Source: Promethearchaeota archaeon (lineage in GTDB: Archaea; Asgardarchaeota; Lokiarchaeia; Sigyniarchaeales; SOKP01). From it: a DNA stretch of 64,000 nucleotides. The first letter of the stretch is position 1. The number at the start of each line of letters is the position of its first letter. Shown in pieces: positions 52,842 to 62,757 of the stretch. The position numbers and the translations under genes were made by a program. The stretch covers positions 1 through 64,000 of the forward strand of contig JAEOTS010000152.1 in assembly GCA_016839745.1 (NCBI GenBank), in the 5' to 3' direction. The notes beneath the pieces were generated by a model. It did not search any database. It was not told the origin of the DNA and worked only from the letters and a program-made list of their open reading frames with translations.

Positions 52842-53825
52842 ATGGGGATTATGTCAGAATTTAAATTTTTAGATTATGATGGAATATCGCTCTTTTCCAA
52901 TTGCCTTGTATATCAAAATGAACAGAAGGTACAAGTTCATTTATTACCCGTGATTCATATCGGAGATGTAAAGTATTACACTGATTTACTTAACTATATC
53001 AAAAACCGCACCTGTATATATGAAAAGATCAATCTCGCTTCCCCAAATATAGAACGACATAAATACGCAAAGAATCTTGATGAATATTTTGAAATAGCAT
53101 CTCCAGATATAGAAGAATTTTGGAGTCAATATAATAAGCTTTTAAAAAAATTCTATAAAAAATTCCTTACCAGAGATGTAAAATCTGTATGTAAGATGGT
53201 TAAGAAAGAATTTAAAAACTTTGACACTAAGCTGCGAAAAATTTATAATGATTGTATAAAATCAGGCTTTGGAATTCAAAATTTATATCCAATACAGTTA
53301 TATCTATGCGAAATCATGAATTTGGACCATCAAATAATTACAATTGATTATGTAGATGATATAGTTCATCGCACCAACTGGATCCATACTGATTTAGACT
53401 TTGATAAAATAACAGAAAATGTAGATCTAAACGAGTTAGTAGAAGAAATGTTAGAAGAACCATCACCAGAAATACTTGAAATACTCCTAAAACAAATAAA
53501 ACTTCTTTTAACAAATATTCTCGGTATGGTAGAATTTAAGATGACTCCTGAAATATCGAAAAGAAGAGAACTTTTGGCAAATGGATTAATTCAAGTATTA
53601 ACTCAACAGTTTAAAGAGGTTACAAAAATCACACCCAATTATATATTAGAGGGACGAAATTCAATGATCGAAGGGCAAATTTTGAATTTAATCGAAGATC
53701 ACGAGGAAATCGTGGTTTTTTACGGAGTAGCACATATGGGTGCAATCGAGAAGTTTGTACTTGAACAAGGTTTTAGTCTTAAAACCCAACAAAGGTTTAA
53801 AGCGTTCGAAATTGAAGATAATTAG
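52842..53825 (+). CDS. TraB/GumN-like (Tiki superfamily) protein
   Basis: The two family hallmarks are present at the ends: an N-terminal VHLLPVIHIGDVKYYTDLL, with the conserved His and a following Glu strand (CIYEKI), and the C-terminal LEGRNSMIEGQILNLI then IVVFYGVAHMGAIEKFV, which matches the RN-x-x-M and GAxHM-x-GI signature of TraB/PrgY and GumN. The middle is a long helical region of about 170 residues (LKKFYKKFLTRDVKSVCKMV). Members are suspected metal-dependent proteases, but activity is unproven here. No signal peptide, so cytosolic. It converges on the esterase gene with one base between stops. Confidence 0.65.
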   Translation: MGIMSEFKFLDYDGISLFSNCLVYQNEQKVQVHLLPVIHIGDVKYYTDLLNYIKNRTCIYEKINLASPNIERHKYAKNLDEYFEIASPDIEEFWSQYNKLLKKFYKKFLTRDVKSVCKMVKKEFKNFDTKLRKIYNDCIKSGFGIQNLYPIQLYLCEIMNLDHQIITIDYVDDIVHRTNWIHTDLDFDKITENVDLNELVEEMLEEPSPEILEILLKQIKLLLTNILGMVEFKMTPEISKRRELLANGLIQVLTQQFKEVTKITPNYILEGRNSMIEGQILNLIEDHEEIVVFYGVAHMGAIEKFVLEQGFSLKTQQRFKAFEIEDN

Positions 53826-53826
53826 G

Positions 53827-54807
53827 TTATCCAATATGTTTTTTAACAAAACGCATAATACTCTTCCAAGCATCCATGCTTTCTTCTAATTTATTAGCAT
53901 ATCTTTGGAACACATGCGTCATTCTTTCATATACTTCTAATGTTACATCAACTCCAGATGTTTTTGCTCGTTCTGCTAATAATATTGCTTGGTCCCGTAT
54001 GACTTCAATAGCTCCTGCTTGGATTAAAAGGGGTGGAAGGCCATCAAGATCGGCGTAAATAGGAGATATGTATGGATTTTTCTTGTTTTTAGTTCCAGAA
54101 TATAACATTGCTATTATCGTCAGCAGGGAAGCTAATACAGGTTCATATTTATAAAATTCTTCGAAGGATTTTCCAGCATTTATTAAATCGACCCATGGAG
54201 ATAGCATAACGGCTGCAGCAGGCATCGGTAACCCTAATTCTCTAAGTTTTAACATCGTCGCCATCGTTAAACCTCCACCAGCAGATTCTCCGCACATGAT
54301 TATATTCTTTGGGTCAATCTCTTGAGTTAATAGCCATTTGTATGCAGTAATAGAATCTTCTAAAGCATTAGGGTAAGGGTGCTCAGGTGCTAGTCGATAT
54401 CCTACATTTAAGCATCGCATTTTAGTTTCTCTTGAATATAAATATGGTGACCAGCGACGGCTATCAAGATTTCCTATTATATAACCTCCTCCAAATAAGT
54501 GAAAGACGACTTTCTTATCAACAGCATTAGAAACATAAATCCATTCCGATTCCACGCCGCCTGTATCAACGCGTTTGAATATAACGTCTTCCGGGATATT
54601 TTTGTTGGTTTCAAGAGCAGTAGCCTTATCTATGTATCGATGCATACCTAATAAAAGAGCTCCATTTACCCTCCTAACAGTGAGGTCCTCTACACTTACT
54701 CCATGGTTGGCAGCGAACTCTTCTGCAGCTTTAACGCTAATTTCAGCGTCTAATTCTAGTATTTTTCCTAATTTTGGATGTATTTTTGCCACTTCGAGAT
54801 ATGACAT
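53827..54807 (-). CDS. Alpha/beta hydrolase, hormone-sensitive-lipase family
   Basis: Carboxylesterase of family IV. The oxyanion-hole motif appears as HLFGGGYIIGNLDS (HGGG altered to FGGG). The nucleophile elbow is IMCGESAGGGLTMA, and APEHPYPNALEDS is the typical upstream strand. The acid position reads QAGAIEVIRDQAI and the catalytic His is in RMTHVFQRY. Cytosolic, 326 residues. It probably hydrolyses short acyl esters. It ends one base from the stop of the TraB-like gene. Confidence 0.92.
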   Translation of the reverse strand: MSYLEVAKIHPKLGKILELDAEISVKAAEEFAANHGVSVEDLTVRRVNGALLLGMHRYIDKATALETNKNIPEDVIFKRVDTGGVESEWIYVSNAVDKKVVFHLFGGGYIIGNLDSRRWSPYLYSRETKMRCLNVGYRLAPEHPYPNALEDSITAYKWLLTQEIDPKNIIMCGESAGGGLTMATMLKLRELGLPMPAAAVMLSPWVDLINAGKSFEEFYKYEPVLASLLTIIAMLYSGTKNKKNPYISPIYADLDGLPPLLIQAGAIEVIRDQAILLAERAKTSGVDVTLEVYERMTHVFQRYANKLEESMDAWKSIMRFVKKHIG

Positions 54808-55068
54808 GACTTTACCTAATTAAAATTAAATTGTTAGAATGAAAAATTAATCATTCAATATCAATTCTTACATAAATAATCTCGAGGTTATACGACTTAA
54901 TATCTTAAGGGGTGATTTTAATAAGGATAGATATTTAGTTGTATATATATTTAGATTTAAAGGAGTCATTTAAGAAGGAAAAGAAAAGGCAAAGTAAAAT
55001 TCAAGCTAAAATAGATGAGACAGTCATAGAACGCCTTGCAGAGTTTTGACCAGAGCCACGAGAACTTA
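54808..55068. other. Intergenic gap with a doubtful micro-ORF
   Basis: The gap between the esterase start and the tyrosine phenol-lyase stop is AT-rich. A plus-strand TTG frame at 54939-55049 would encode a lysine-rich peptide ending IDETVIERLAEF. It has charged-helix character and may be a remnant, but has no start site support. No RNA gene was recognised. Confidence 0.35.
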
Positions 55069-56445
<1,377 letters not shown>

Positions 56446-56629
56446 TCATCACTAAAACATTCTTACTTAAATCAAGTAATATGTTGACATTGAAAAAGAT
56501 TTTTGTATTTATATCCCATCAATTTCCCATTCAAGTAAAAATAGAGATGATCTTTTCTTTTCGGATAAGGAAAATTAAACTTGGGGAACTTCTTAAGTTT
56601 TGAGGGGAAGAATGATGTGTAGAACTATG

Positions 56630-57451
56630 TTAATAACTTTTTTTACGTGCTTTTAATGAAAAAATCATAGGTACTGTATGCTTAAAGGTTTGAAATTCCC
56701 AATATCTATCTTCTCTTCGTTTCATATCAGGGTGGATTTGAAAGAAACTAAACGGAAATTCGTGAAAAAACTCTATTTCTAATCCAACCTTCAAGAGAGA
56801 ATTAATAACATGTTCCATAGGGTGAAACCAATCGTAAGTTGTTTTGTTTTGCAGTTTAGCATCAGGATTCGCGTACGATCCATCTTCGTCAAATCGATAA
56901 GGTTTTCCTTTGTTAAAATAGTCGTATCCAACTTGAAAAGCTCCCTCGTATTTTTCATCTATTAAATTACCAAATGGGTGGTTTTCAACAATATAAAAGG
57001 TTCCTCCTGGTTTCAAGCAATAATCGATTACTTCAGCCCATTTGTATAAATCGGGTAACCAACCAATAACTCCATTAGAAGTGAAAACGATATCAAACTT
57101 ATCTTCTAAGATATCTGGTACATCGTAAATATTAACATTAAAAAATTCAGCAGGGATATCTAATTCTTTGCTTAACTGGCGTGCAAGGGCTATAGCTTTA
57201 TCTGAGAAATCAACGCCAGTAACCTTCGCCCCCATTCGCGCAAAAGAAAGCGTGTCCATACCAAAATGACACTGTAAATGTAACAATGTTTTACCTTCTA
57301 CATCTCCTATTTCTTTGCGCTCAATTGGAAAAAGAGAAGATTTACCGGATTTAAACCCATCTAGGTCATATGATTTAGATTTAGCATTGATTTCAACTAA
57401 CTCATTCCATCTTTTTAAATTTGCGTTAAAGTATTCTTCGTTATCTTTCAA
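56630..57451 (-). CDS. Class I SAM-dependent methyltransferase
   Basis: 273 residues. Motif I is KTLLHLQCHFGMDTLSFA (GxG replaced by CHFG, as in one methyltransferase subfamily), motif II is KVTGVDFSDKAIALAR, then FDIVFTSNGVIGWLPDLYKW and CLKPGGTFYIVENHPFG. A WFHPMEHVINSLLKVGLEIE segment is shared with a group of small-molecule methyltransferases. The substrate is not evident. It is 27 bases after the hexapeptide gene's stop, as part of the leftward series, so co-transcription is likely. Confidence 0.88.
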   Translation of the reverse strand: MKDNEEYFNANLKRWNELVEINAKSKSYDLDGFKSGKSSLFPIERKEIGDVEGKTLLHLQCHFGMDTLSFARMGAKVTGVDFSDKAIALARQLSKELDIPAEFFNVNIYDVPDILEDKFDIVFTSNGVIGWLPDLYKWAEVIDYCLKPGGTFYIVENHPFGNLIDEKYEGAFQVGYDYFNKGKPYRFDEDGSYANPDAKLQNKTTYDWFHPMEHVINSLLKVGLEIEFFHEFPFSFFQIHPDMKRREDRYWEFQTFKHTVPMIFSLKARKKSY

Positions 57452-57478
57452 TTAAAACGCCTATTTTTACTTACTAAT

Positions 57479-57898
57479 TTAGAATCCTACGCTTTTTAAT
57501 TCGCTTTTTGATTTAGCTGTGCCGATTAACACGCTATTTTTCATATTCAGATTTTTAAAATTAAACGAACTGTTCTTAGCAACAATGCAATTCTCCAGTT
57601 TAAAGTTTTGTCCAATGGTTACGTTGTTAAAGATGATGGTGTTAGAAATCTCGACATAGTCTTGAATTACCGAATTGGCACCTATGTATACATTAGGTCC
57701 TAAAAGAACGTCATCTCCAATTTTTACATTGTCTTCTAAATAAACGGGTTCAATAAATGTTGGATAATCTCCTACATAATTCTCTAGACGACTACTTATT
57801 TTTGTGAAGAACCTTAGCATTAGTCCTTTAAGATCTGATTTGGCAATGTCATCAAAATTCCTAATAAGCTCTCCAATCTTGATTAATTCTTCTTTCAT
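57479..57898 (-). CDS. Stand-alone left-handed beta-helix (hexapeptide repeat) protein
   Basis: 139 residues. After a helical N-terminus the sequence shows imperfect hexapeptide turns: YLEDNVKIGDDVLLGPNVYIG, SVIQDYVEISNTIIFNN, VTIGQNFKLENCIVAKN. This matches the C-terminal beta-helix of sugar-nucleotide transferases such as glucose-1-phosphate thymidylyltransferases, but without their catalytic N-terminal domain. It could be a free-standing acyltransferase-like module or a remnant. It begins 20 bases after hypB's stop on the same strand. Confidence 0.7.
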   Translation of the reverse strand: MKEELIKIGELIRNFDDIAKSDLKGLMLRFFTKISSRLENYVGDYPTFIEPVYLEDNVKIGDDVLLGPNVYIGANSVIQDYVEISNTIIFNNVTIGQNFKLENCIVAKNSSFNFKNLNMKNSVLIGTAKSKSELKSVGF

Positions 57899-57918
57899 AA
57901 TTTCTCAATATTTTTGTT

Positions 57919-58644
57919 TTATAATCCCATTAATTTCATTAATTTTACGATATTTTCCCCAGTTTTTGCGCTTGTTGTTACTACATCTAACTTGGGATTA
58001 ATTTTTTTGGCATCAGAGATCATTTTATCGACATTAGTTCCAAGGCGTTCCTTTAAATCGATCTTATTAATTACTGCAATATCTGACATTTTAAAGAGCA
58101 TCGGATGCTTTTCAACAACCCATTCTCCCTCTGTAGTTGATACTACAATTAATCTTTTATCAGTTCCTAAAATAAAATCTGATGGGCATATTAAATTTCC
58201 AACATTCTCAATAAAAACAATATCGTAATTAGTTAAATCTTTATTTTTGATTATCTGATGGATATGATAAGCATTTAAAGCGCATTCTCGACCTGTATTG
58301 ATCTGAATGGTTTCGGCTTTATGTTTTTCAATACGATCAGCATCCACTCGAGTTGTAATATCCCCACAAATCACTAATACGCGATATTTTGAGGTTAATT
58401 TCGCAGTAATCGTTTCTAATAAAGCGGTTTTCCCTGCTCCGATAGCCCCTACTATATCAAAAGATTTTATGTTATTATCTTTAAATGTCTGATGGACTCT
58501 ATCAGCTAACAATTCGTTATCTTTTTCTACCGCTTTTTTAGTCTCGATTACTTCGTCTCTTATATCATCTCGAGCTAAATTAGTACTTTCGACTTCTTTA
58601 ATTCTTGAAATAATTTTTTCTTCCTTGTCTGACATTGAAAACAA
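57919..58644 (-). CDS. hypB: HypB-like nickel-incorporation GTPase
   Basis: SIMIBI-class GTPase needed for nickel insertion into [NiFe] hydrogenase. The P-loop is VGAIGAGKTALLET, followed by VICGDITTRVDADR and the switch ENVGNLICPSDF, with NKIDL for guanine and TSAKTGENI for the end loop. The metal site normally has Cys-His in TGKECH; here it is GRECALNAY, so the His is lost while both Cys residues (GREC and LICP) remain. No HypA gene is beside it. Reduced metal affinity or another client is possible. It lies within the leftward series. Confidence 0.92.
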   Translation of the reverse strand: MFSMSDKEEKIISRIKEVESTNLARDDIRDEVIETKKAVEKDNELLADRVHQTFKDNNIKSFDIVGAIGAGKTALLETITAKLTSKYRVLVICGDITTRVDADRIEKHKAETIQINTGRECALNAYHIHQIIKNKDLTNYDIVFIENVGNLICPSDFILGTDKRLIVVSTTEGEWVVEKHPMLFKMSDIAVINKIDLKERLGTNVDKMISDAKKINPKLDVVTTSAKTGENIVKLMKLMGL

Positions 58645-58699
58645 GCTGTTGTTTTTAGATTATTAATATTTGAATTAATTTCAATTTTTAGATATTCCC

Positions 58700-59725
58700 T
58701 TATTCTTTCCATATATTTTCCGTATTGCAGGGTACGGGAAGGTCTTTCATTGTCAGTAGACCGCTCCTTGCTTTTATCACGATCGGGATTAGATTAGCCA
58801 CCATTGCTGAAGTTCCTAAATCTCCGTGAACGCCACCAATAATCTTTTGATGAATATTGGGAGTCCCTTCTATCTCTATGCTGTCGTATTCTTCGTGCTC
58901 ACCAGCGTAAGCTACAAAATCTAAAAGGACTAATTCATTGTCATCCTTTATTGCTACAGCTTTACTTTGTAACCCACAAACATTGCCTTTAAGGACTTTT
59001 TCTCCGTAAGAAGTCGTAAAATCCTCTTCTATAATCATTTCTTTAGGAGGAAATTCTTTTATTTCATCGTATTCAAACCCAAGCGCATCACAGATCATCT
59101 GAATTGATTGCGTTAATCCAACGTGACCCGTAATTTCTTTATTGTCAATTTTTTGACGAAATTCGTTAGGACTTAAACCTGTCCCGATTTTACGTTGGAA
59201 TGATACTCTTCTTTTTGCTGAATTCATCATTCTTGTTACTTTAATCGATTTTACGGATTGGCATGGAGCTGTGATTACTATAGGTAATAAATCCATAAGA
59301 TATCCCGGATTTATCCCTGTTCCGACAACTGTAACATTATTAGCTTTAGCTATGAGATCTAATTCTTCTGAAAGCTTAGGTTGATACAAAAAAGGATACG
59401 ATAATTCTTCACATATGGAAATTATGTTAATTCCAGATTCGACCGCTTGTTTGATTAAAGGAGCTACTTTTTCTAGATAGGATGATGTAGCGGTAATAAT
59501 CACATCTATTTCTTTTCTTAAAAGAATGCCGTTTAGATCAGATTCTATTATAGTATTAAAACCTTTTTCAACCTCAAGAAGTTCACCTAGACTTTTCCCT
59601 TTGAGGTTAGGATCAATATCAACTACACCATTGAGAGAAAGATTTTCTCTATTGAGAATTAATTTTGCTATTATCCTCCCCATTGGACCTAAACCCACTT
59701 GTACTACGTTAAATTTTTTTGCCAT
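58700..59725 (-). CDS. 2,4-diaminopentanoate dehydrogenase-like oxidoreductase
   Basis: NAD(P)-dependent dehydrogenase of the dihydrodipicolinate-reductase-like group. The Rossmann site is VQVGLGPMGRIIAKLI, with DIDPNLKGKSLGELL as the second strand loop. The family stretch VVGTGINPGYLMDLLPIVIT is characteristic of 2,4-diaminopentanoate dehydrogenase, an enzyme of anaerobic ornithine fermentation. The end IIGGVHGDLGTSAMVANLIP is also typical. The other ornithine genes (aminomutase subunits, thiolase partner) are not in the window. It is 71 bases after the aminotransferase's stop on the same strand. Length 341 is usual. Confidence 0.85.
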   Translation of the reverse strand: MAKKFNVVQVGLGPMGRIIAKLILNRENLSLNGVVDIDPNLKGKSLGELLEVEKGFNTIIESDLNGILLRKEIDVIITATSSYLEKVAPLIKQAVESGINIISICEELSYPFLYQPKLSEELDLIAKANNVTVVGTGINPGYLMDLLPIVITAPCQSVKSIKVTRMMNSAKRRVSFQRKIGTGLSPNEFRQKIDNKEITGHVGLTQSIQMICDALGFEYDEIKEFPPKEMIIEEDFTTSYGEKVLKGNVCGLQSKAVAIKDDNELVLLDFVAYAGEHEEYDSIEIEGTPNIHQKIIGGVHGDLGTSAMVANLIPIVIKARSGLLTMKDLPVPCNTENIWKE

Positions 59726-59796
59726 TTAAATTTTCAACTTCTCTCTGTTTTTCCTATTATTTAATTTTCAGTCTAATTAATCACAATTTATTCATT

Positions 59797-61137
59797 TTAA
59801 TTTAAAAGAGAATTGGACACTGGTTGTGCGATTTCCTCTATTACTTCTTTTATTTGAATTATGTGATTGTGGGTATTAGCCATTGAAAGAGCTCCTAACC
59901 CATGTAGACCACATATATTTCGGTTAAAAAGAGCTAATTGGAGAAGTGCTTCTCTTTTTTTATCAGCATATTCAATTATTTCTTTGATTGAAGGATTTTC
60001 AATCCATCTTGACAAAACATGAAGCATAACCATTGATTTGAATCCACTTGCCACTATTGCTAACTTTTCATCATTAAAATAGTGATTTAAATGTTGGATT
60101 AATCTATTTCCTTCATCGTTTATTCTTATGTACTGTTGTTGAGAATTTTTTAACAGTTCTAATGTTTTTAGTCCAGCTATCATACTAAGGGGGTAACCCG
60201 AAAAAGTACCACCTCCGATTAAAACTTGATTTTTATCTTCTGGACTAGAACGTTCAATGATCTCATTTTTTCCCCCAATAGCACCTATAGGAAACCCTCC
60301 TCCTATAATCTTCCCCATTGTAGTTAAATCGGGTAATATTTTTAATTCGTTTTGAAATAAGGAGTCGTTGAATCGATAGCCAGTAATAACTTCGTCGAAA
60401 ATAAGAAGAATACCATATTTTTCAGATTCCTCTCTTAACCTTTTTAAGAAATCGATACTCACGGGAAATCCACCCCCACCGCCTAAGATTGGTTCTAAAA
60501 TTATTGCTGCTAAATCCTTTGAATATTTTTGAATTATATTGAAGGAATCGTCATGATTGATTTCAAAACTAATAATTCCTGCTTCATTTGCTTTTAGCTG
60601 CCCTAATGGGGCTTTGCCGTTTACTAAACCCCCAACATCATAGCATAATGTATCGCTCGCACCATGCCATCCCATTACCGCTTTTGCTACGAGTCTTCTT
60701 TTAGTGTACGCTCGAGCTAAGCGTGTAGCATACATTGTAGCCTCAGTTCCACTGGTACAGAATCTAACTTTTTCAACACTAGGATTATCATCAATTAACC
60801 TAGAAGCTAATTCAATCTGCTGTTTTGTATTTGTACCAAAATGCCAACCATACGATAAATGTTTTCTTATAACTTCTTGAATTTCAGGGGGATTATGCCC
60901 TAAGATCATAGCAAAATGGCCATTCCAAAAATCGAGGTACATATTTTCATCGATATCTTTGATAAAAGGTCCATTTGCAGAACTAATTATTACAGGGAAA
61001 CCTCCTATGGATGGTAGACCAAACGTTCGGATATTGTGAGAAATACCCCCGGGTAAAACATTTATAGCTTTTTCCCAGAGTTTTTTCGATTTTGGGTGAT
61101 TTCTCTCGAAAGTTTCTAATTCTCCTTTAATAAACAT
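59797..61137 (-). CDS. Class III aminotransferase, glutamate-1-semialdehyde-aminomutase-like
   Basis: PLP enzyme of fold type I, class III. PLP-binding features: VRFCTSGTEATMYATRLARA near residue 120, ILLIFDEVITGYRFND with the PLP Asp, and the Schiff-base Lys in TTMGKIIGGGFPIGAIGG. The start SKKLWEKAINVLPGGISHNI resembles glutamate-1-semialdehyde aminomutase, but haem biosynthesis genes are absent and the pairing with a diaminopentanoate-type dehydrogenase suggests an amino-acid-degrading role. The length (446) suits the family. It is transcribed leftward just before that dehydrogenase. Confidence 0.88.
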   Translation of the reverse strand: MFIKGELETFERNHPKSKKLWEKAINVLPGGISHNIRTFGLPSIGGFPVIISSANGPFIKDIDENMYLDFWNGHFAMILGHNPPEIQEVIRKHLSYGWHFGTNTKQQIELASRLIDDNPSVEKVRFCTSGTEATMYATRLARAYTKRRLVAKAVMGWHGASDTLCYDVGGLVNGKAPLGQLKANEAGIISFEINHDDSFNIIQKYSKDLAAIILEPILGGGGGFPVSIDFLKRLREESEKYGILLIFDEVITGYRFNDSLFQNELKILPDLTTMGKIIGGGFPIGAIGGKNEIIERSSPEDKNQVLIGGGTFSGYPLSMIAGLKTLELLKNSQQQYIRINDEGNRLIQHLNHYFNDEKLAIVASGFKSMVMLHVLSRWIENPSIKEIIEYADKKREALLQLALFNRNICGLHGLGALSMANTHNHIIQIKEVIEEIAQPVSNSLLN

Positions 61138-61240
61138 TTAACTCGACAAAAAATTTCATTTAAAATCATTAGTTGTTAATTAGGAGTTAAGAATATTACA
61201 TCACTTAAATTTTGGTTATAATTTAAACTAAGTAACAGAT

Positions 61241-62608
61241 CTAATTCTTAAATCCACACTTAGAGCAAGTAGAAGCACCAATTAACGTATTACCACACAT
61301 TTTACACAATTTAACTGTGCTTCTTCTAGGAGGTTTCAACTTAGTGATTGAGATCTTCTCCTCTACCTGAGTCGTTCCCTCGGTATCGCTTATGACTGAT
61401 TCAGTTGCTGAAGGTACGAGATTATTACTTGAGCCGTTAGGCTTCACTTTTACTTCTTGACCAAAATATCCTCCAACTCTAACTTTTTTAATTGGAGTTT
61501 CAACTGAAGGAGGTTTACTCAATCTAGGTGGAGATTTGATTTTTTCTGGATTGAGAATATCCTCACCAATTATTACATGTTCGTAATCCTCTTCAATTGC
61601 TTGTTCTTCGATTGGATTCTCTTCAACATACCCTTCTTCTACATTCTCATCGACAATTTCAGGTGTTACTAATTCTTGCCCGTGTTGTTCTTGGTATTCT
61701 TCCTCGTATATCATATCTACATATTCTTCGTCTAATTTTAAGAGGGTATCACATTGAATGCACCTAAATAAATGGTTAAATCCGATATTATTTGTAATTG
61801 AATAATCAGCAGCACAACATGCGTGGTATTTCGCATTACAATTATAACATTTGTGAACCTCGTCAGAATAGGCACTACAAATAGGGCACACTTCCTTTTC
61901 GCATATATCACACTTTTCTTCCTCATCAGGATCTAATGAGATTAAGTCTACAGCCAGTTTTTCGTAAAATATTTTGTCTTCTTCTAAAATTTGACTATTC
62001 GCTTCAGGTTGCACAACATTAAATTCCGATCTACTCTGAATTAAGGAAATTATGATGTTCAAGAACGATTTTACATCGTTGCAATAGAGTACTCCTCCAT
62101 GAGTTTCACTGGTTACAACTTTTAATTTAACATCGTCATTATAGAACTTCTCTCCTCCTACTCGAATAATATCAATAAAAGTATCGAATTTCTTAGCTTT
62201 AATTAAAAGATCGTAAAGCGCGTTGTGATAGTCATCTGATAAAGTACTAGGAGTATCCGATATAATTATTATTCTATAGTTCTTTCGAGCATCTCTACTC
62301 TTTCTAAAGACATAAGCTAATATTTCAAATAAACCATTTTCGAAAAAGCTTCTTTTGGTTTCTCTGGTTTCCCACTTTTCATTTATGATTTCGGTAATTA
62401 CTTCAAAATCATTCTCATCGTATAATGTTACTGGATTATCGTCATTTTGAAAAATTAACAATCCGTATGAACTTAATGTATTAAACTTAGCTTTTTCTTT
62501 AATAAAAGTGCCAATGCTTTTGATAACGTTCTTTTTCTTAATAAAATCTGTGATAAGATCAATATAAAAGATAAATTCTTCTGAGTTCACTGACGCTTTC
62601 TTAAACAT
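61241..62608 (-). CDS. vWA-like protein with PHD/RING-like zinc finger and C-terminal zinc ribbon
   Basis: 455 residues, no standard family recognised. Residues 1-200 look like a von Willebrand A fold: FIFYIDLITDF as the first strand with a MIDAS Asp but not the SxS, FFENGLFEILAYVFRKS, NYRIIIISDTPSTLSD at the third MIDAS position, then FIDIIRVGGEKFYNDDVKL. Residues 233-286 hold eight or more Cys/His in the order CDIC, CPIC, CYNC, H, C, CIQC, with spacing C-x2-C-x9-C-x2-C-x4-H-x2-C-x17-C-x2-C, the PHD-type pattern. An acidic, Pro-rich linker follows, with VRVGGYFGQEVKV, then a ribbon (CKMCGNTL, CSKCGFKN). vWA plus zinc finger recalls TFIIH p44/Ssl1. Tandem with a paralogue. Confidence 0.75.
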   Translation of the reverse strand: MFKKASVNSEEFIFYIDLITDFIKKKNVIKSIGTFIKEKAKFNTLSSYGLLIFQNDDNPVTLYDENDFEVITEIINEKWETRETKRSFFENGLFEILAYVFRKSRDARKNYRIIIISDTPSTLSDDYHNALYDLLIKAKKFDTFIDIIRVGGEKFYNDDVKLKVVTSETHGGVLYCNDVKSFLNIIISLIQSRSEFNVVQPEANSQILEEDKIFYEKLAVDLISLDPDEEEKCDICEKEVCPICSAYSDEVHKCYNCNAKYHACCAADYSITNNIGFNHLFRCIQCDTLLKLDEEYVDMIYEEEYQEQHGQELVTPEIVDENVEEGYVEENPIEEQAIEEDYEHVIIGEDILNPEKIKSPPRLSKPPSVETPIKKVRVGGYFGQEVKVKPNGSSNNLVPSATESVISDTEGTTQVEEKISITKLKPPRRSTVKLCKMCGNTLIGASTCSKCGFKN

Positions 62609-62757
62609 ATTAAGATCCAGATGCAGTATTAATTTTATCCAAAAATGAAGTGAAGTTACATAAAATAATAAGAGAATTTTTATTTATTTTTATTGATCTT
62701 ACCTAAGTTCTTAATTTTTAAATCAATAAATTTACTCAAAAATATTAAAAAAGAAGT

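Noticed and set aside
54939-55049. TTG-started lysine-rich micro-ORF before the tyrosine phenol-lyase gene
   Set aside because: Charged ending looks protein-like, but no start support and no family; kept only as a note on the gap.
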